From positions 16,855-80,854 of the forward strand of contig JBGTGG010000467.1 in assembly GCA_041746855.1 (NCBI GenBank): a DNA stretch of 64,000 nucleotides, in the 5' to 3' direction. How positions within the stretch are numbered: the first letter of the stretch is position 1; every line of letters starts with the position of its first letter. The notes beneath the pieces are model-generated. The model worked only from the letters and a program-made list of their open reading frames with translations. It made no database searches and was not told the DNA's origin. Positions 46,761 to 55,038 of this stretch are shown here, in pieces. The translations under genes were made by a program, and so were the position numbers. Source of the stretch: JBGTGG01 sp041746855 (GTDB lineage: Bacteria > Bacteroidota > Bacteroidia > Cytophagales > Cyclobacteriaceae).

Positions 46761-47944
46761 AGATTGTAATTCTTACACAATATTTTTTACCGGAAATGGG
46801 TGCGCCTCAAAACCGTTTATTTGATCTTGCAAAAGGTCTTATGGAATTGGGTTGGGAAGTAAGCGTAGTCACGGGGATGCCAAACTATCCACATGGAAAG
46901 ATATTCGAATCACACAGCGGTAAATTTACACAGACCGATTGGATTGAAAATATTGAAGTAAAGAGATACTGGCTTTATCCATCCAACGCACCCACTGCAT
47001 TGCCAAGAATTTTGAGTATGCTATCGTTTTCAATGTCGAGTCTTTTCTCTTTGTTTTTTATTCGAAAAAAGAAGCCGGACTACCTGTTTGTGGAAAGTCC
47101 TCCGCTTACCTTAGGTTTTTCTGGATGGATATTGTCAATACTATCGAAACCTCGCCTGATTGCTAACATTTCGGATTTATGGCCACTTTCTGCCAGAGAA
47201 CTTGGAGCAATTGGTGATGGCGTATTATATAGGTCTTTAGAATTGCTGGAGAAATTTATATATAAGAGAGCATATGTTTGTACGGGGCAATCACAGGAGA
47301 TTGTGGATTATATTTCCAAAATTACCCCTCAAAAAACTTACTTATTTCGTAACGGAGTAGATACGAAGCGATTTCCGGAAAACAAATTCAATCCAGGTAA
47401 AAGGAATCAGATTGTATATGCTGGTCTATTAGGAGTAGCACAGGGAATTCTCTCCATTTGTGAAAATATTAACTTTCATTCACTGAACACGGAATTTCAT
47501 ATTTATGGCACAGGATCAGAATATGAAAAGATAATTTCATTTATAAAGAATAATCCAGATCGAGGGATCATTTATAAGGGTGTTTTAACCCGGGATGAAA
47601 TTCCAACGGTTATCAGTACGTATGGAGGAACCCTAATTCCTTTAATACGAAATATTTACGGAGCTGTACCTTCAAAGATCTATGAGGCCATGGCGGCTGG
47701 ATTGCCCATAATTTTTTCGGGAGAAGGAGAGGGTGCTAAAATTATAGAAGATACTAATGCAGGATGGGTTATTAAACCGGGTGTGTGGATTGAATTACAA
47801 AATTGCATCCTGGAGTTTAGTAAAATGAGTGATGCAAAGTATTTTGATAGTAGAGAACGGAACCGAATTACTGCTAAAAAATATTTTGATAGGACGGAGC
47901 AAATTAGTGCGTTCAGTTCATTTTTAGAAAGTAAGATGAGATAA
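46757..47944 (+). CDS. Glycosyltransferase family 4 (WbuB/WcaI-like)
   Basis: 395 residues. ILTQYFLPEMGAPQNRLFDLAKGLMELGWEVSVVTGMPNYPHGKIF is diagnostic of WbuB-like GT4 enzymes, often fucosaminyl or N-acetyl-hexosaminyl transferases. Donor site: IVYAGLLGVAQGIL and GAVPSKIYEAMAAGLPIIFSGEGEGA. Followed 8 bp later by an acetyltransferase gene. Confidence 0.92.
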   Translation: MKIVILTQYFLPEMGAPQNRLFDLAKGLMELGWEVSVVTGMPNYPHGKIFESHSGKFTQTDWIENIEVKRYWLYPSNAPTALPRILSMLSFSMSSLFSLFFIRKKKPDYLFVESPPLTLGFSGWILSILSKPRLIANISDLWPLSARELGAIGDGVLYRSLELLEKFIYKRAYVCTGQSQEIVDYISKITPQKTYLFRNGVDTKRFPENKFNPGKRNQIVYAGLLGVAQGILSICENINFHSLNTEFHIYGTGSEYEKIISFIKNNPDRGIIYKGVLTRDEIPTVISTYGGTLIPLIRNIYGAVPSKIYEAMAAGLPIIFSGEGEGAKIIEDTNAGWVIKPGVWIELQNCILEFSKMSDAKYFDSRERNRITAKKYFDRTEQISAFSSFLESKMR

Positions 47945-47952
47945 CGACTTCA

Positions 47953-48594
47953 ATGATCGTAACTGCGAACAATTTAAACCTAAAAGAAATAGCAGCATGT
48001 CATTGTGCGGCTTTTCCTAAATCATTTTCTTCAGCACTTGGTTTAGCCTATGTTGAGAAAATGCTAGAGTGGTATATTGCTGATGAATCTGCCTTTCTAT
48101 TTTATCTTAGAGAAGATGATAGATGTATTGGATATTGTGGGGGAATGATAAGGTCTACCCCCGGAATGGGTTCAGCTTCTAGTATGACGCAATACAGTTT
48201 TAACCAAGCCATTCAATCATTTTTGATTAGGCCCTGGTTAATTTTTCACCCCGAACTTCGCGCTAAATATTTGTTCGTGCTAAAAAATTTGTGGTATAAG
48301 ATTATCGGAAAAGCAAAGAAAGGGAATGAGAGTACAAGTAGAAATGATGAACCATCATTTAAACCCTATGTTGCCTTAGTTGTAATAGGTGTTCGTGGTG
48401 AGTTGCAGGGGAAAGGATATGGTTCCGTGTTATTAAAAGCTTTCGAGAAGAGAGCAATCGAGTTGGGTTATTTTAAAATGTTGCTCACTGTTTTATCGAA
48501 TAATTTTAAAGCAATAAAATCGTATGAGCGAAATGGTTGGCGGGTTACGAAAACTAATGAGAAATCAACATCGATGGAGAAGATCATTATATGA
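47953..48594 (+). CDS. GNAT N-acetyltransferase
   Basis: 213 residues. Acetyl-CoA loop VVIGVRGELQGKGYGSVLLKAFEKRA (motif A) and LLTVLSNNFKAIKSYERNGWRVTK (motif B). The N-terminus HCAAFPKSFSSALGLAYVEKMLEWY is like acetyltransferases next to WbuB-type transferases. Probable amino-sugar N-acetylation. Confidence 0.85.
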   Translation: MIVTANNLNLKEIAACHCAAFPKSFSSALGLAYVEKMLEWYIADESAFLFYLREDDRCIGYCGGMIRSTPGMGSASSMTQYSFNQAIQSFLIRPWLIFHPELRAKYLFVLKNLWYKIIGKAKKGNESTSRNDEPSFKPYVALVVIGVRGELQGKGYGSVLLKAFEKRAIELGYFKMLLTVLSNNFKAIKSYERNGWRVTKTNEKSTSMEKIII

Positions 48595-48649
48595 TTTATT
48601 AATAATTTTTGAATAAGCACTTAAAATAGTTGCATTTACTTAGGGAGGA

Positions 48650-49744
48650 ATGAGTATCAAAATAACAATTGTAGCTGGCGCACGTCCAAATTTCATCAAG
48701 ATTGCACCGCTAACAAAAGCGATTTCACATTATAAAAATCTAGGAGTTGCCATTGAATACAGATTAATTCATACAGGGCAGCACTATGATGATGCAATGA
48801 GCCAATCTTTTTTTAGAGACCTGGAAATTCCGGAACCACATGCTAACCTACAGGCTGGATCAGGAAGCCAGGCAGAGCAGACTGCCTCCATAATGGTGAG
48901 TTTTGAAAAAGAACTAATCAGTAAAAGACCTCATGTTGTAATTGTTGTAGGGGATGTTAATTCAACCCTGGCGTGTTCTATAGTAGCGAAGAAATTAAAT
49001 GTTGATGTGGCACATGTCGAAGCAGGGATTCGTTCCGGTGATAGAATGATGCCAGAGGAAATAAACAGACTCGTTACTGATTCGATTACGGATTATTATT
49101 TTACAACAACCCCGTTAGCTGGAAATAATCTTATTAACGAGGGTGTTGATCCTAAAAAGATATTTTGGGTTGGTAATACCATGATTGATACCTTGATTGA
49201 ACAACGTGAACGATTCCGCGAGCCTACAATTTTTCAAGAGAACAATCTGATAGCCAGACAATATCTTTTGCTTACTTTGCATCGCCCATCAAATGTTGAC
49301 GACTCTAAAAATTTGGAGCGTATTATTCGGTTATTGCATCAAGGAGCAAAAGAAACTTCTATTGTTTTTCCTGTTCATCCGCGGACACAAAAAGTGTTGG
49401 ATACAATAGACTTACCTTCCACCATACACACCTGTGGACCACTTGGTTATCGTGAGTTTTTGTATCTGATCGATAACTCAATGGGTGTGATAACAGATAG
49501 TGGAGGAATTCAGGAAGAGACTACGTATTTACATAAGCCTTGTATTACGCTGCGCACTACAACAGAAAGACCCGAAACTGTTGAGTTGGGAACGAACGTA
49601 TTGATTGGCGATGAATTTGATAAGATACCTCAACTAATTACTGAACTTATAAAGGGTGATTGGAAATCGGGTAGTATTCCCGAGCTATGGGATGGAAAGA
49701 CATCAGTACGGATAGTAGAAAAGTTAATTCAACTCTACAAGTAA
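48650..49744 (+). CDS. wecB: UDP-N-acetylglucosamine 2-epimerase, non-hydrolysing
   Basis: 364 residues. VAGARPNFIKIAPL, HTGQHYDDAMS, VVGDVNSTLAC, HVEAGIRSGDRMMPEEINR, HRPSNVD and TDSGGIQEE identify the enzyme that converts UDP-GlcNAc to UDP-ManNAc. ManNAc or a derived sugar is therefore likely in the polymer. A GGAGG sequence lies only one base before the ATG, too close for normal Shine-Dalgarno action. Confidence 0.95.
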   Translation: MSIKITIVAGARPNFIKIAPLTKAISHYKNLGVAIEYRLIHTGQHYDDAMSQSFFRDLEIPEPHANLQAGSGSQAEQTASIMVSFEKELISKRPHVVIVVGDVNSTLACSIVAKKLNVDVAHVEAGIRSGDRMMPEEINRLVTDSITDYYFTTTPLAGNNLINEGVDPKKIFWVGNTMIDTLIEQRERFREPTIFQENNLIARQYLLLTLHRPSNVDDSKNLERIIRLLHQGAKETSIVFPVHPRTQKVLDTIDLPSTIHTCGPLGYREFLYLIDNSMGVITDSGGIQEETTYLHKPCITLRTTTERPETVELGTNVLIGDEFDKIPQLITELIKGDWKSGSIPELWDGKTSVRIVEKLIQLYK

Positions 49745-49820
49745 AGATGCAATTCCAATCGTTTATTTTAATGATTGAAAAACTGAACCAGAAGACCTTT
49801 CTTTAAACACGACAATTAAA

Positions 49821-50804
49821 ATGCAATCAATTTTTATTGGTGGATATATGCACTCTGGAACCAGTATGCTGGTAAATATAATTAAGCAGCATTCTGAGAT
49901 TTATGCCGTGGGGAATGAACTTCGATTATTTGAAAGTTATCCTTCTTTTAATCATAGCCACGGCAGAAATCAAAAGTATTTTAAGAGTATCCTAAAAAAA
50001 TTAAGACTTTCAGAAGATGAACAAGCCTATATTGAGGTAAGGAAAAACACACTCTTGGAGGAAACATCGACCATTGGACAATTAACAATTCGGATGGTTC
50101 AGTTGCTAAAAGAGTTCAACGGAAATTTGTACTGGGCTGAGAAAACGCCTTCGAATGTATACTTCATAGACGAGATTTTTAAAAAATTCCCCGATAGTAA
50201 GATTATTGTAATTCATCGTGATATTAGAAGTATAATCGCTTCAAAGAAGCTCAGGACACTTGATTTAAAGACGGGTCGCTATAGCGCTAAAAAGATTGAA
50301 GCTAAAAAATTGGAGAAGGATTGGAATATTGTAGCGGATAGTTTCTCCTGGCTGGGGACCATTAAGGCGCAGGCAAGGGCATTGAGTAAGTACGACAACC
50401 GAATTTTTCTTGTTCAATATGAAAAATTTGTTCAGAATCCACTGGAGGAGTGGAAAAGGATATGTGATTTTTTAGGAGTTACCTATGAGGAAAATTGTTT
50501 AGATATAAAGTTTAGAAATTCAGCAATACGGTCTGATGGAAATAAATTAGGAGGTGTAATTGCTTCTCAAACAAATTGGTCAGGCATCCTTTCCGAACGC
50601 GAAATTAAGTTAGCGAACGCAATCAACGGTGATAAACTCAAGAGTTTAGGATATCCGGTTACTGACTACAACAATTACTTTAATATTGCTTGTTACTTTT
50701 TAATGGACTTACCAGGCGTTTTTAATCGCATCATAAAAAGGTACAGAGGATTCTCATTGGGGTATTTTTATGTTTATTTTAAAAGTATGCGTAAACGATT
50801 TTAA
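49821..50804 (+). CDS. PAPS-dependent sulfotransferase 2
   Basis: 327 residues. The phosphosulfate loop is GGYMHSGTSMLVNII (7-21) and the 3'-phosphate site is VIHRDIRSIIASKKL (Arg133, Ser137). EKTPSNVYFIDEIFKKFPDSKIIV is the typical Sulfotransfer_3 intervening region. It is not close to sulfotransferase 1 and probably targets another position. Last gene before the toxin-antitoxin cassette array. Confidence 0.9.
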   Translation: MQSIFIGGYMHSGTSMLVNIIKQHSEIYAVGNELRLFESYPSFNHSHGRNQKYFKSILKKLRLSEDEQAYIEVRKNTLLEETSTIGQLTIRMVQLLKEFNGNLYWAEKTPSNVYFIDEIFKKFPDSKIIVIHRDIRSIIASKKLRTLDLKTGRYSAKKIEAKKLEKDWNIVADSFSWLGTIKAQARALSKYDNRIFLVQYEKFVQNPLEEWKRICDFLGVTYEENCLDIKFRNSAIRSDGNKLGGVIASQTNWSGILSEREIKLANAINGDKLKSLGYPVTDYNNYFNIACYFLMDLPGVFNRIIKRYRGFSLGYFYVYFKSMRKRF

Positions 50805-50810
50805 TATTTT

Positions 50811-50850
50811 ATGAAAATCCCCTTCTCCGCACCCTACAATGCTGAAATGA
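50811..50850 (+). repeat. Aminotransferase gene-start remnant A
   Basis: ATGAAAATCCCCTTCTCC at 50811 encodes MKIPFSAPY and matches 17 of 18 bases of the functional aminotransferase start at 53818. The similarity weakens after about 13 codons (AEMK against DEVK). The following roughly 70 bp, leading into the degenerate antitoxin gene, match the sequence after remnant C. Confidence 0.8.
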
Positions 50851-50922
50851 AATACCGTCTCGTTTGTGTGTACCATTATTTTTTTAACGATAGGAAATGG
50901 GATAAAATAGATAATTTTGAAA

Positions 50923-51230
50923 ATGGAGGAAGCATTTTCTGAAATCAATAAGTTATCCAATCACCTTTTTCGGGATGTTGAAAGAGCTGCCTTGGATTTT
51001 CGCAGGCATAACAAATTTATTGTCGGTCGGGTACTCGAATATGGACTGTTAAGCGATTGGATTATTTTTAAAGGTACTACGGTAAAGATGAAATCGGACG
51101 TATTGCGACTTCACTTAGAAGCCTGGATAGACGAGCGCTGTCATCTATTGCCACCTATACAGGGCTTCCAGAAGATAGATTTAGATGTTACACTACCAGG
51201 CAAACGACACCCCAACACTGGATTTCATAC
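50923..51230 (+). pseudogene. Degenerate DUF6922-type antitoxin gene with truncated toxin start
   Basis: Starts at ATG 50923 (or TTG 50917). The first 51 codons match the gene at 52832 (EINKLS.HLF.DV, HNKFIVGRVLEYGLLSDWII). Aligning the DNA shows one base lost near 51070-51080 (AAAGGTACTAC against AAAAATCACTAC). If that base is restored, the rest reads YYGKDEIGRIATSLRSLD, TYTGLPEDRFRCYTTRQ. Further on, ATG 51185 begins MLHYQANDTPTL, the toxin N-terminus, which is cut off after about 15 codons exactly where gene-start remnant B begins. So both antitoxin and toxin of this cassette are inactive. Confidence 0.85.
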
Positions 51231-51262
51231 ATGAAATTCCCGTTCTCGCCGCAGTACGTTGG
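51231..51262 (+). repeat. Aminotransferase gene-start remnant B
   Basis: ATGAAATTCCCGTTCTCGCC at 51231 encodes MKFPFSPQY and then a stop after 13 codons. It follows the truncated toxin start without spacer and is followed by the AbiEi/AbiEii cassette. Confidence 0.7.
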
Positions 51263-51322
51263 TATCGCTTGATTCATTTCATTCTTTAAAATTGTTATAT
51301 TTAACAATAAAATGGAATAAAA

Positions 51323-51940
51323 GTGAGTTATTATGATTTTAAATCTCATTTCGAGCCTTTTCAGGTATTCTCAATTACGGATATCATAAAATGGAAGCCC
51401 GACTTTGATAGGCGTAGGTTAGTGGAGTGGCAGGCAAAAGGATATGTTCGGAAGATTATTAATAAATGGTACTGCTTTTCAAGTTTGTCGCTCAACGAAC
51501 CTGTTTTATTCCTGATTGCTAATCGGATCTGTTCACCGTCTTATATTTCCTTAGAATCCGCATTTTCTTACTATGGTTTTATTCCCGAAGGTGTGCTTAC
51601 CATAAACTCAGTAACCAGTCTGAAAACAAAAGTATATTCAACCCCCTTGGGTCATTTTAACTATCGAAATCTGAAGCCATCCTTACTGTTTGGCATTCGG
51701 ATGATAAAAGCGGGCAACCAACAGGTACGATTGGCTGAACCGGAAAAGGCCCTACTGGATTATTTGTATTTAAATCCAGCCGTTAGGACGAATCAAGATT
51801 TTGAAGCACTTCGCCTGAACCGACTGGTCTGCAAGGAGAAGATCGATGTTCAAAAACTGAAAGATGAAACAGGGTTCATGCAAAATCAGGCGTTAACGCG
51901 CAGAGTAACCGCATGGCTAAATTGGTTGAATCATGCTTAG
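51323..51940 (+). CDS. AbiEi-type antitoxin of a type IV toxin-antitoxin pair
   Basis: 205 residues, GTG start. The N-terminal winged helix (FQVFSITDIIKWKPDFDRRRLVEWQAKGYVRKIINKWYCF) and PSYISLESAFSYYGFIPEG are typical of AbiEi antitoxins, followed by a C-terminal domain (RLAEPEKALLDYLYLNP). In the known systems AbiEi represses the operon and counteracts AbiEii without direct complex formation. It overlaps the toxin gene by 8 bp, the usual arrangement. Confidence 0.88.
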   Translation: MSYYDFKSHFEPFQVFSITDIIKWKPDFDRRRLVEWQAKGYVRKIINKWYCFSSLSLNEPVLFLIANRICSPSYISLESAFSYYGFIPEGVLTINSVTSLKTKVYSTPLGHFNYRNLKPSLLFGIRMIKAGNQQVRLAEPEKALLDYLYLNPAVRTNQDFEALRLNRLVCKEKIDVQKLKDETGFMQNQALTRRVTAWLNWLNHA

Positions 51941-52721
51941 CCTTAATGAACTGATGCAATACTATTCTGAACCGCTACGGGGATACAAATCTTTTATTCT
52001 TAGGGAATACCTACAGTGTAAAATACTTCAGATTATATTTAATGATCAACCGAGAGCAAACAAATTGTGCTTTATTGGTGGCACGAGCCTTCGCCTCCTT
52101 TACAATAACAATCGATTTTCGGAAGATATTGACTTTGATCATTATGGCCTGACTGAAAATGAGTTTGTTTCCATCTCAAAGCGGATACAACAACAGTTGG
52201 AAATGGAAGGATATACCGTTGAAATGCGAAATGTTTCTGCCGGTGCCTATCATTGTTATGTCCAGTTTCCGGGCTTACTTTACAAAGAAGGATTGAGTGG
52301 CCATCCAGAACAAAAGATATTGATCCAAGTGGATTCGGAATCACAGCATTATGAATTTAATCCGGATAAAATCATTCTCAATAAGTTTGACGTTTTTACG
52401 GAGATATCCGTAGCGCCTCTTTCCCTTTTGTTGGCACAAAAATGCTATGCGATGATAAATCGAAAACGATCAAAGGGTAGGGATTTTTTCGATATTGTAT
52501 TCTTACTTTCCAAAGTAAAAAAACCGGATTACCAATACCTCAATCAAAAATTAGGAATTGATAATGCAGAAGACCTTAAAGCTAAAATGTTGGAAAGATG
52601 CGCACAGCTAAACATGAAAGAAATGGCGGCTGATGTAGCTCCCTTTTTATTTAATTCCGAAGATTCAAAAAAAGTTTTACTTTTTGAACAATACATTCGC
52701 CAGGTAAATTTCAATGATTGA
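51933..52721 (+). CDS. AbiEii-type nucleotidyltransferase toxin
   Basis: 262 residues. The nucleotidyltransferase motif is FIGGTSLRLLYNNNRFSEDIDFD (GGTS at 49-52, Asp65 and Asp67) and the C-terminal element KRSKGRDFFDIVFLL matches AbiEii. Such toxins add nucleotides to tRNA or other targets and arrest growth unless the antitoxin is present; some give phage resistance. All active-site residues are present. Ends 6 bp before gene-start remnant C. Confidence 0.9.
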   Translation: MLSLNELMQYYSEPLRGYKSFILREYLQCKILQIIFNDQPRANKLCFIGGTSLRLLYNNNRFSEDIDFDHYGLTENEFVSISKRIQQQLEMEGYTVEMRNVSAGAYHCYVQFPGLLYKEGLSGHPEQKILIQVDSESQHYEFNPDKIILNKFDVFTEISVAPLSLLLAQKCYAMINRKRSKGRDFFDIVFLLSKVKKPDYQYLNQKLGIDNAEDLKAKMLERCAQLNMKEMAADVAPFLFNSEDSKKVLLFEQYIRQVNFND

Positions 52722-52727
52722 AGTAAA

Positions 52728-52765
52728 ATGAAAATCCCCTTCTCTCCCCTACATTGCTGAAGGTA
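52728..52765 (+). repeat. Aminotransferase gene-start remnant C
   Basis: ATGAAAATCCCCTTCTCTCC at 52728 matches the aminotransferase start, encoding MKIPFSP before the frame is lost through one missing C; with it restored the frame reads MKIPFSPPYIAEG. The next roughly 70 bp up to the antitoxin start are similar to those after remnant A. Confidence 0.8.
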
Positions 52766-52831
52766 TGCCTCGTTTGCGTGTATTATTAATTTTGGGAGAT
52801 AAAGAATGGAATAAAATTGATAATTTTGAAA

Positions 52832-53140
52832 ATGGTGAAAGCGTTTCCTGAAATCAATAAACTATCCAGCCATCTTTTTTGGGATGTTGACAGACTTACA
52901 TTGGACATGCGCAAGCACAATAAATTTATTGTCGGTCGGGTGCTCGAATATGGATTGTTGAGCGATTGGATTATTATTAAAAATCACTACGGCAAAGAGG
53001 AGTTAGGCCGCATTGCAACTTCATTAAGGAGTCTGGATAGGCGAGCGCTTTCATTTATTGCCACCTATACAGGACTTCCGGAAGATAAATTTAGATGTTA
53101 CACTACCAGACAATCGATACCCCAACACTGGAACTTTTAA
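52832..53140 (+). CDS. DUF6922-type antitoxin protein
   Basis: 102 residues from the ATG at 52832 (frame open from TTG 52817). EINKLSSHLFWDVDRLTLDMRKHNKFIVGRVLEYGLLSDWIIIKNHYG and RSLDRRALSFIATYTGLPEDKFRCYTTRQ are the conserved parts of this small family, which regularly precedes AbiEii-like toxin genes in Bacteroidota. Antitoxin role is inferred from this arrangement. It overlaps the toxin gene by 46 bp in another frame. It is the intact relative of the broken copy at 50923. Confidence 0.85.
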   Translation: MVKAFPEINKLSSHLFWDVDRLTLDMRKHNKFIVGRVLEYGLLSDWIIIKNHYGKEELGRIATSLRSLDRRALSFIATYTGLPEDKFRCYTTRQSIPQHWNF

Positions 53141-53733
53141 AGAAGCTCTTGGCATTGGACGTTTTCCAACAAATGCGTTTGGTAGGCGGCACTTCCCTTG
53201 CTTTGCAATATGGTCATCGTAAGTCAATTGATATAGATTTGTTTGGCATCCTACCATCTGATTCAATCGCCATTTCCGCTAGCCTCAGTTCTTTGGGTGA
53301 CGTCAAGAATTTGCAAAATCTCGAAAATATAAAGTCCTATATCATCAACGGAATTAAAGTCGACATTGTAAACTATCCTTACCCGTGGATTAGTGAAATA
53401 ATTGAAGAGGACAGTCTGAGACTTGCTGATGAAAAAGATATTGCCGCTATGAAACTTGCTGCGATCACTGGGAGAGGCTCCAAAAAAGACTTTTTTGATT
53501 TGTATTTTTTACTAAAACATTATTCGGTACTAGAACTTTTGAATTTCTATAGTAAGAAATATAGCGATGGTTCTGTGTTTATGGTTTTAAAAAGCCTTAC
53601 TTATTTTGACGATGCGGAAGAAGATGCTGATCCGCTTCAACTCATTCCGGTTACCTGGCCTGAGATAAGAAAAACAATCGTAACCAAACACAAAGAATAT
53701 TTGGATGCTTTGTCAGGATGCTCCTCACAATAA
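53095..53733 (+). CDS. AbiEii-family nucleotidyltransferase toxin
   Basis: 212 residues. RLVGGTSLALQYGHRKSIDIDLFG holds GGTS (31-34) and the catalytic Asp46/Asp48; GRGSKKDFFDLYFLL is the C-terminal hallmark. It is shorter than and not closely similar to the toxin at 51933, so the two cassettes were acquired separately. The first codons lie inside the antitoxin gene. The aminotransferase gene follows after 84 bp. Confidence 0.88.
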   Translation: MLHYQTIDTPTLELLKKLLALDVFQQMRLVGGTSLALQYGHRKSIDIDLFGILPSDSIAISASLSSLGDVKNLQNLENIKSYIINGIKVDIVNYPYPWISEIIEEDSLRLADEKDIAAMKLAAITGRGSKKDFFDLYFLLKHYSVLELLNFYSKKYSDGSVFMVLKSLTYFDDAEEDADPLQLIPVTWPEIRKTIVTKHKEYLDALSGCSSQ

Positions 53734-53817
53734 CTGATTACCGGAATCCGGCAACCGTTAACTGATTTAGTGTTATCGAAGTTAACCGCTATCCATACTT
53801 TAGCACAAAATTTAATC

Positions 53818-55038
53818 ATGAAAATCCCTTTCTCCCCCCCCTATATAGATGACGAAGTAAAACGCGAAGTGTTGGATGCACTCGAAAGCGGATGGATTAC
53901 GTCTGGGCCAAAGGTATTGGCATTGGAAAAATTAGTAGCACAAGAAGTAGGAATAGAGCACGTTGCTTGTTGTAATTCGGCAACCTCAGCATTGATGCTG
54001 CTATTACATTGGTATGGAGTAAAAAGAGGAGATGAAGTAATCATTCCCGCGTATACGTATGCGGCCACAGCCCTTGCGGTAATGCATTTGGGAGCAACGC
54101 CTGTGATGATTGATTGTAGTGATGATTTTAACATCAATGTCGATTTAATCGCTGGTAAAATTACGGAGCGAACCAAAGTGATTATCCCTGTGGATATTGC
54201 TGGTTGGCCGTGCGATTATGATGCGCTTTATGAGCTGTTAAATACTCCCTCCATCAAAAATAAATTTAAGCCGGAGGGTGAACAGCAAAATAAACTAGGC
54301 AGGATACTGGTGCTTGCCGATGCTGCACATTCTATTGGTGCGGTTTATAAAGGTAAGCCTTCGGGACAATTGGCAGACATTACAGTTTTCTCTTTTCATG
54401 CCGTAAAAAATGTTACAACCGCTGAGGGGGGTGCGATGTGTATCAACCTTCCGGAAAGCCAGTTTAATCATGAAGAGGTTTATAAAACATTAAAACTCTG
54501 GTCGCTCAACGGACAAACGAAAGACGCCCTTGCAAAAACAAATGGAGCAGGCTGGAAGTATGATATTGTGTATCCCGGATTTAAAATGAACATGCCGGAC
54601 ATCTGTGCAGCGATTGGCTTAGCGCAACTTCGAAAGTATACTTCTCAAATATTGGTTGAACGAAGGCGTGTATTTAATGAATATGTTTCTTTGTTATCTG
54701 AATATAGCTGGGCTGAATTGCCACCAATCGATACAGATGAACTTAATTCGTCATACCATTTATTTGCGTTGCGGATAAAAGGAATAAAAGAAGGGCAGCG
54801 TGATCAAATGATTAATTTCATTACTGAAAAAGGGGTGTCGGTCAATGTTCATTTTCAACCGTTGCCGTTGCTCACTGTTTTTAAAGAACGCGGATTCTCT
54901 ATTCAGGATTTTCCAAAAGCTTTTGATAATTATTCCCGGGAAATCTCTTTGCCGATTTACCCGGAATTGGATCAAAGCAAAATTGAATTCATCGTTGCTG
55001 CAATAAAAGAAGCGTATGAATCAGTCAATAATGGGTAA
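53818..55038 (+). CDS. DegT/DnrJ/EryC1/StrS aminotransferase (PglE-like)
   Basis: 406 residues from the ATG at 53818 (MKIPFSPPYIDDEV), the family's standard N-terminus; the frame is open from 53770 but that extension lies upstream of the conserved start. The PLP-binding lysine is Lys197 in SFHAVKNVTTAEGG, and NSATSALML and DAAHSIGA are present. It aminates a 4-keto sugar nucleotide. With the PglC-like and PglD-like genes just downstream it may build a diaminotrideoxy sugar such as bacillosamine; the needed 4,6-dehydratase is not in the window. A C8 tract spans codons 6-8. Three remnants of this start lie upstream. Confidence 0.92.
   Translation: MKIPFSPPYIDDEVKREVLDALESGWITSGPKVLALEKLVAQEVGIEHVACCNSATSALMLLLHWYGVKRGDEVIIPAYTYAATALAVMHLGATPVMIDCSDDFNINVDLIAGKITERTKVIIPVDIAGWPCDYDALYELLNTPSIKNKFKPEGEQQNKLGRILVLADAAHSIGAVYKGKPSGQLADITVFSFHAVKNVTTAEGGAMCINLPESQFNHEEVYKTLKLWSLNGQTKDALAKTNGAGWKYDIVYPGFKMNMPDICAAIGLAQLRKYTSQILVERRRVFNEYVSLLSEYSWAELPPIDTDELNSSYHLFALRIKGIKEGQRDQMINFITEKGVSVNVHFQPLPLLTVFKERGFSIQDFPKAFDNYSREISLPIYPELDQSKIEFIVAAIKEAYESVNNG
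53834..53841. repeat. C8 tract in aminotransferase codons 6-8
   Basis: Eight consecutive C encoding Ser-Pro-Pro. A change of one base would shift the frame after eight codons and switch the gene off. The remnant at 52728 differs from an intact start by one missing C at the same place. Confidence 0.75.

Noticed and set aside
50811..50940. Remnant A as a short independent gene (MKIPFSAPY...)
   Set aside because: The frame runs about 40 codons into the promoter region of the next gene and loses similarity after about 13 codons; better explained as a remnant.
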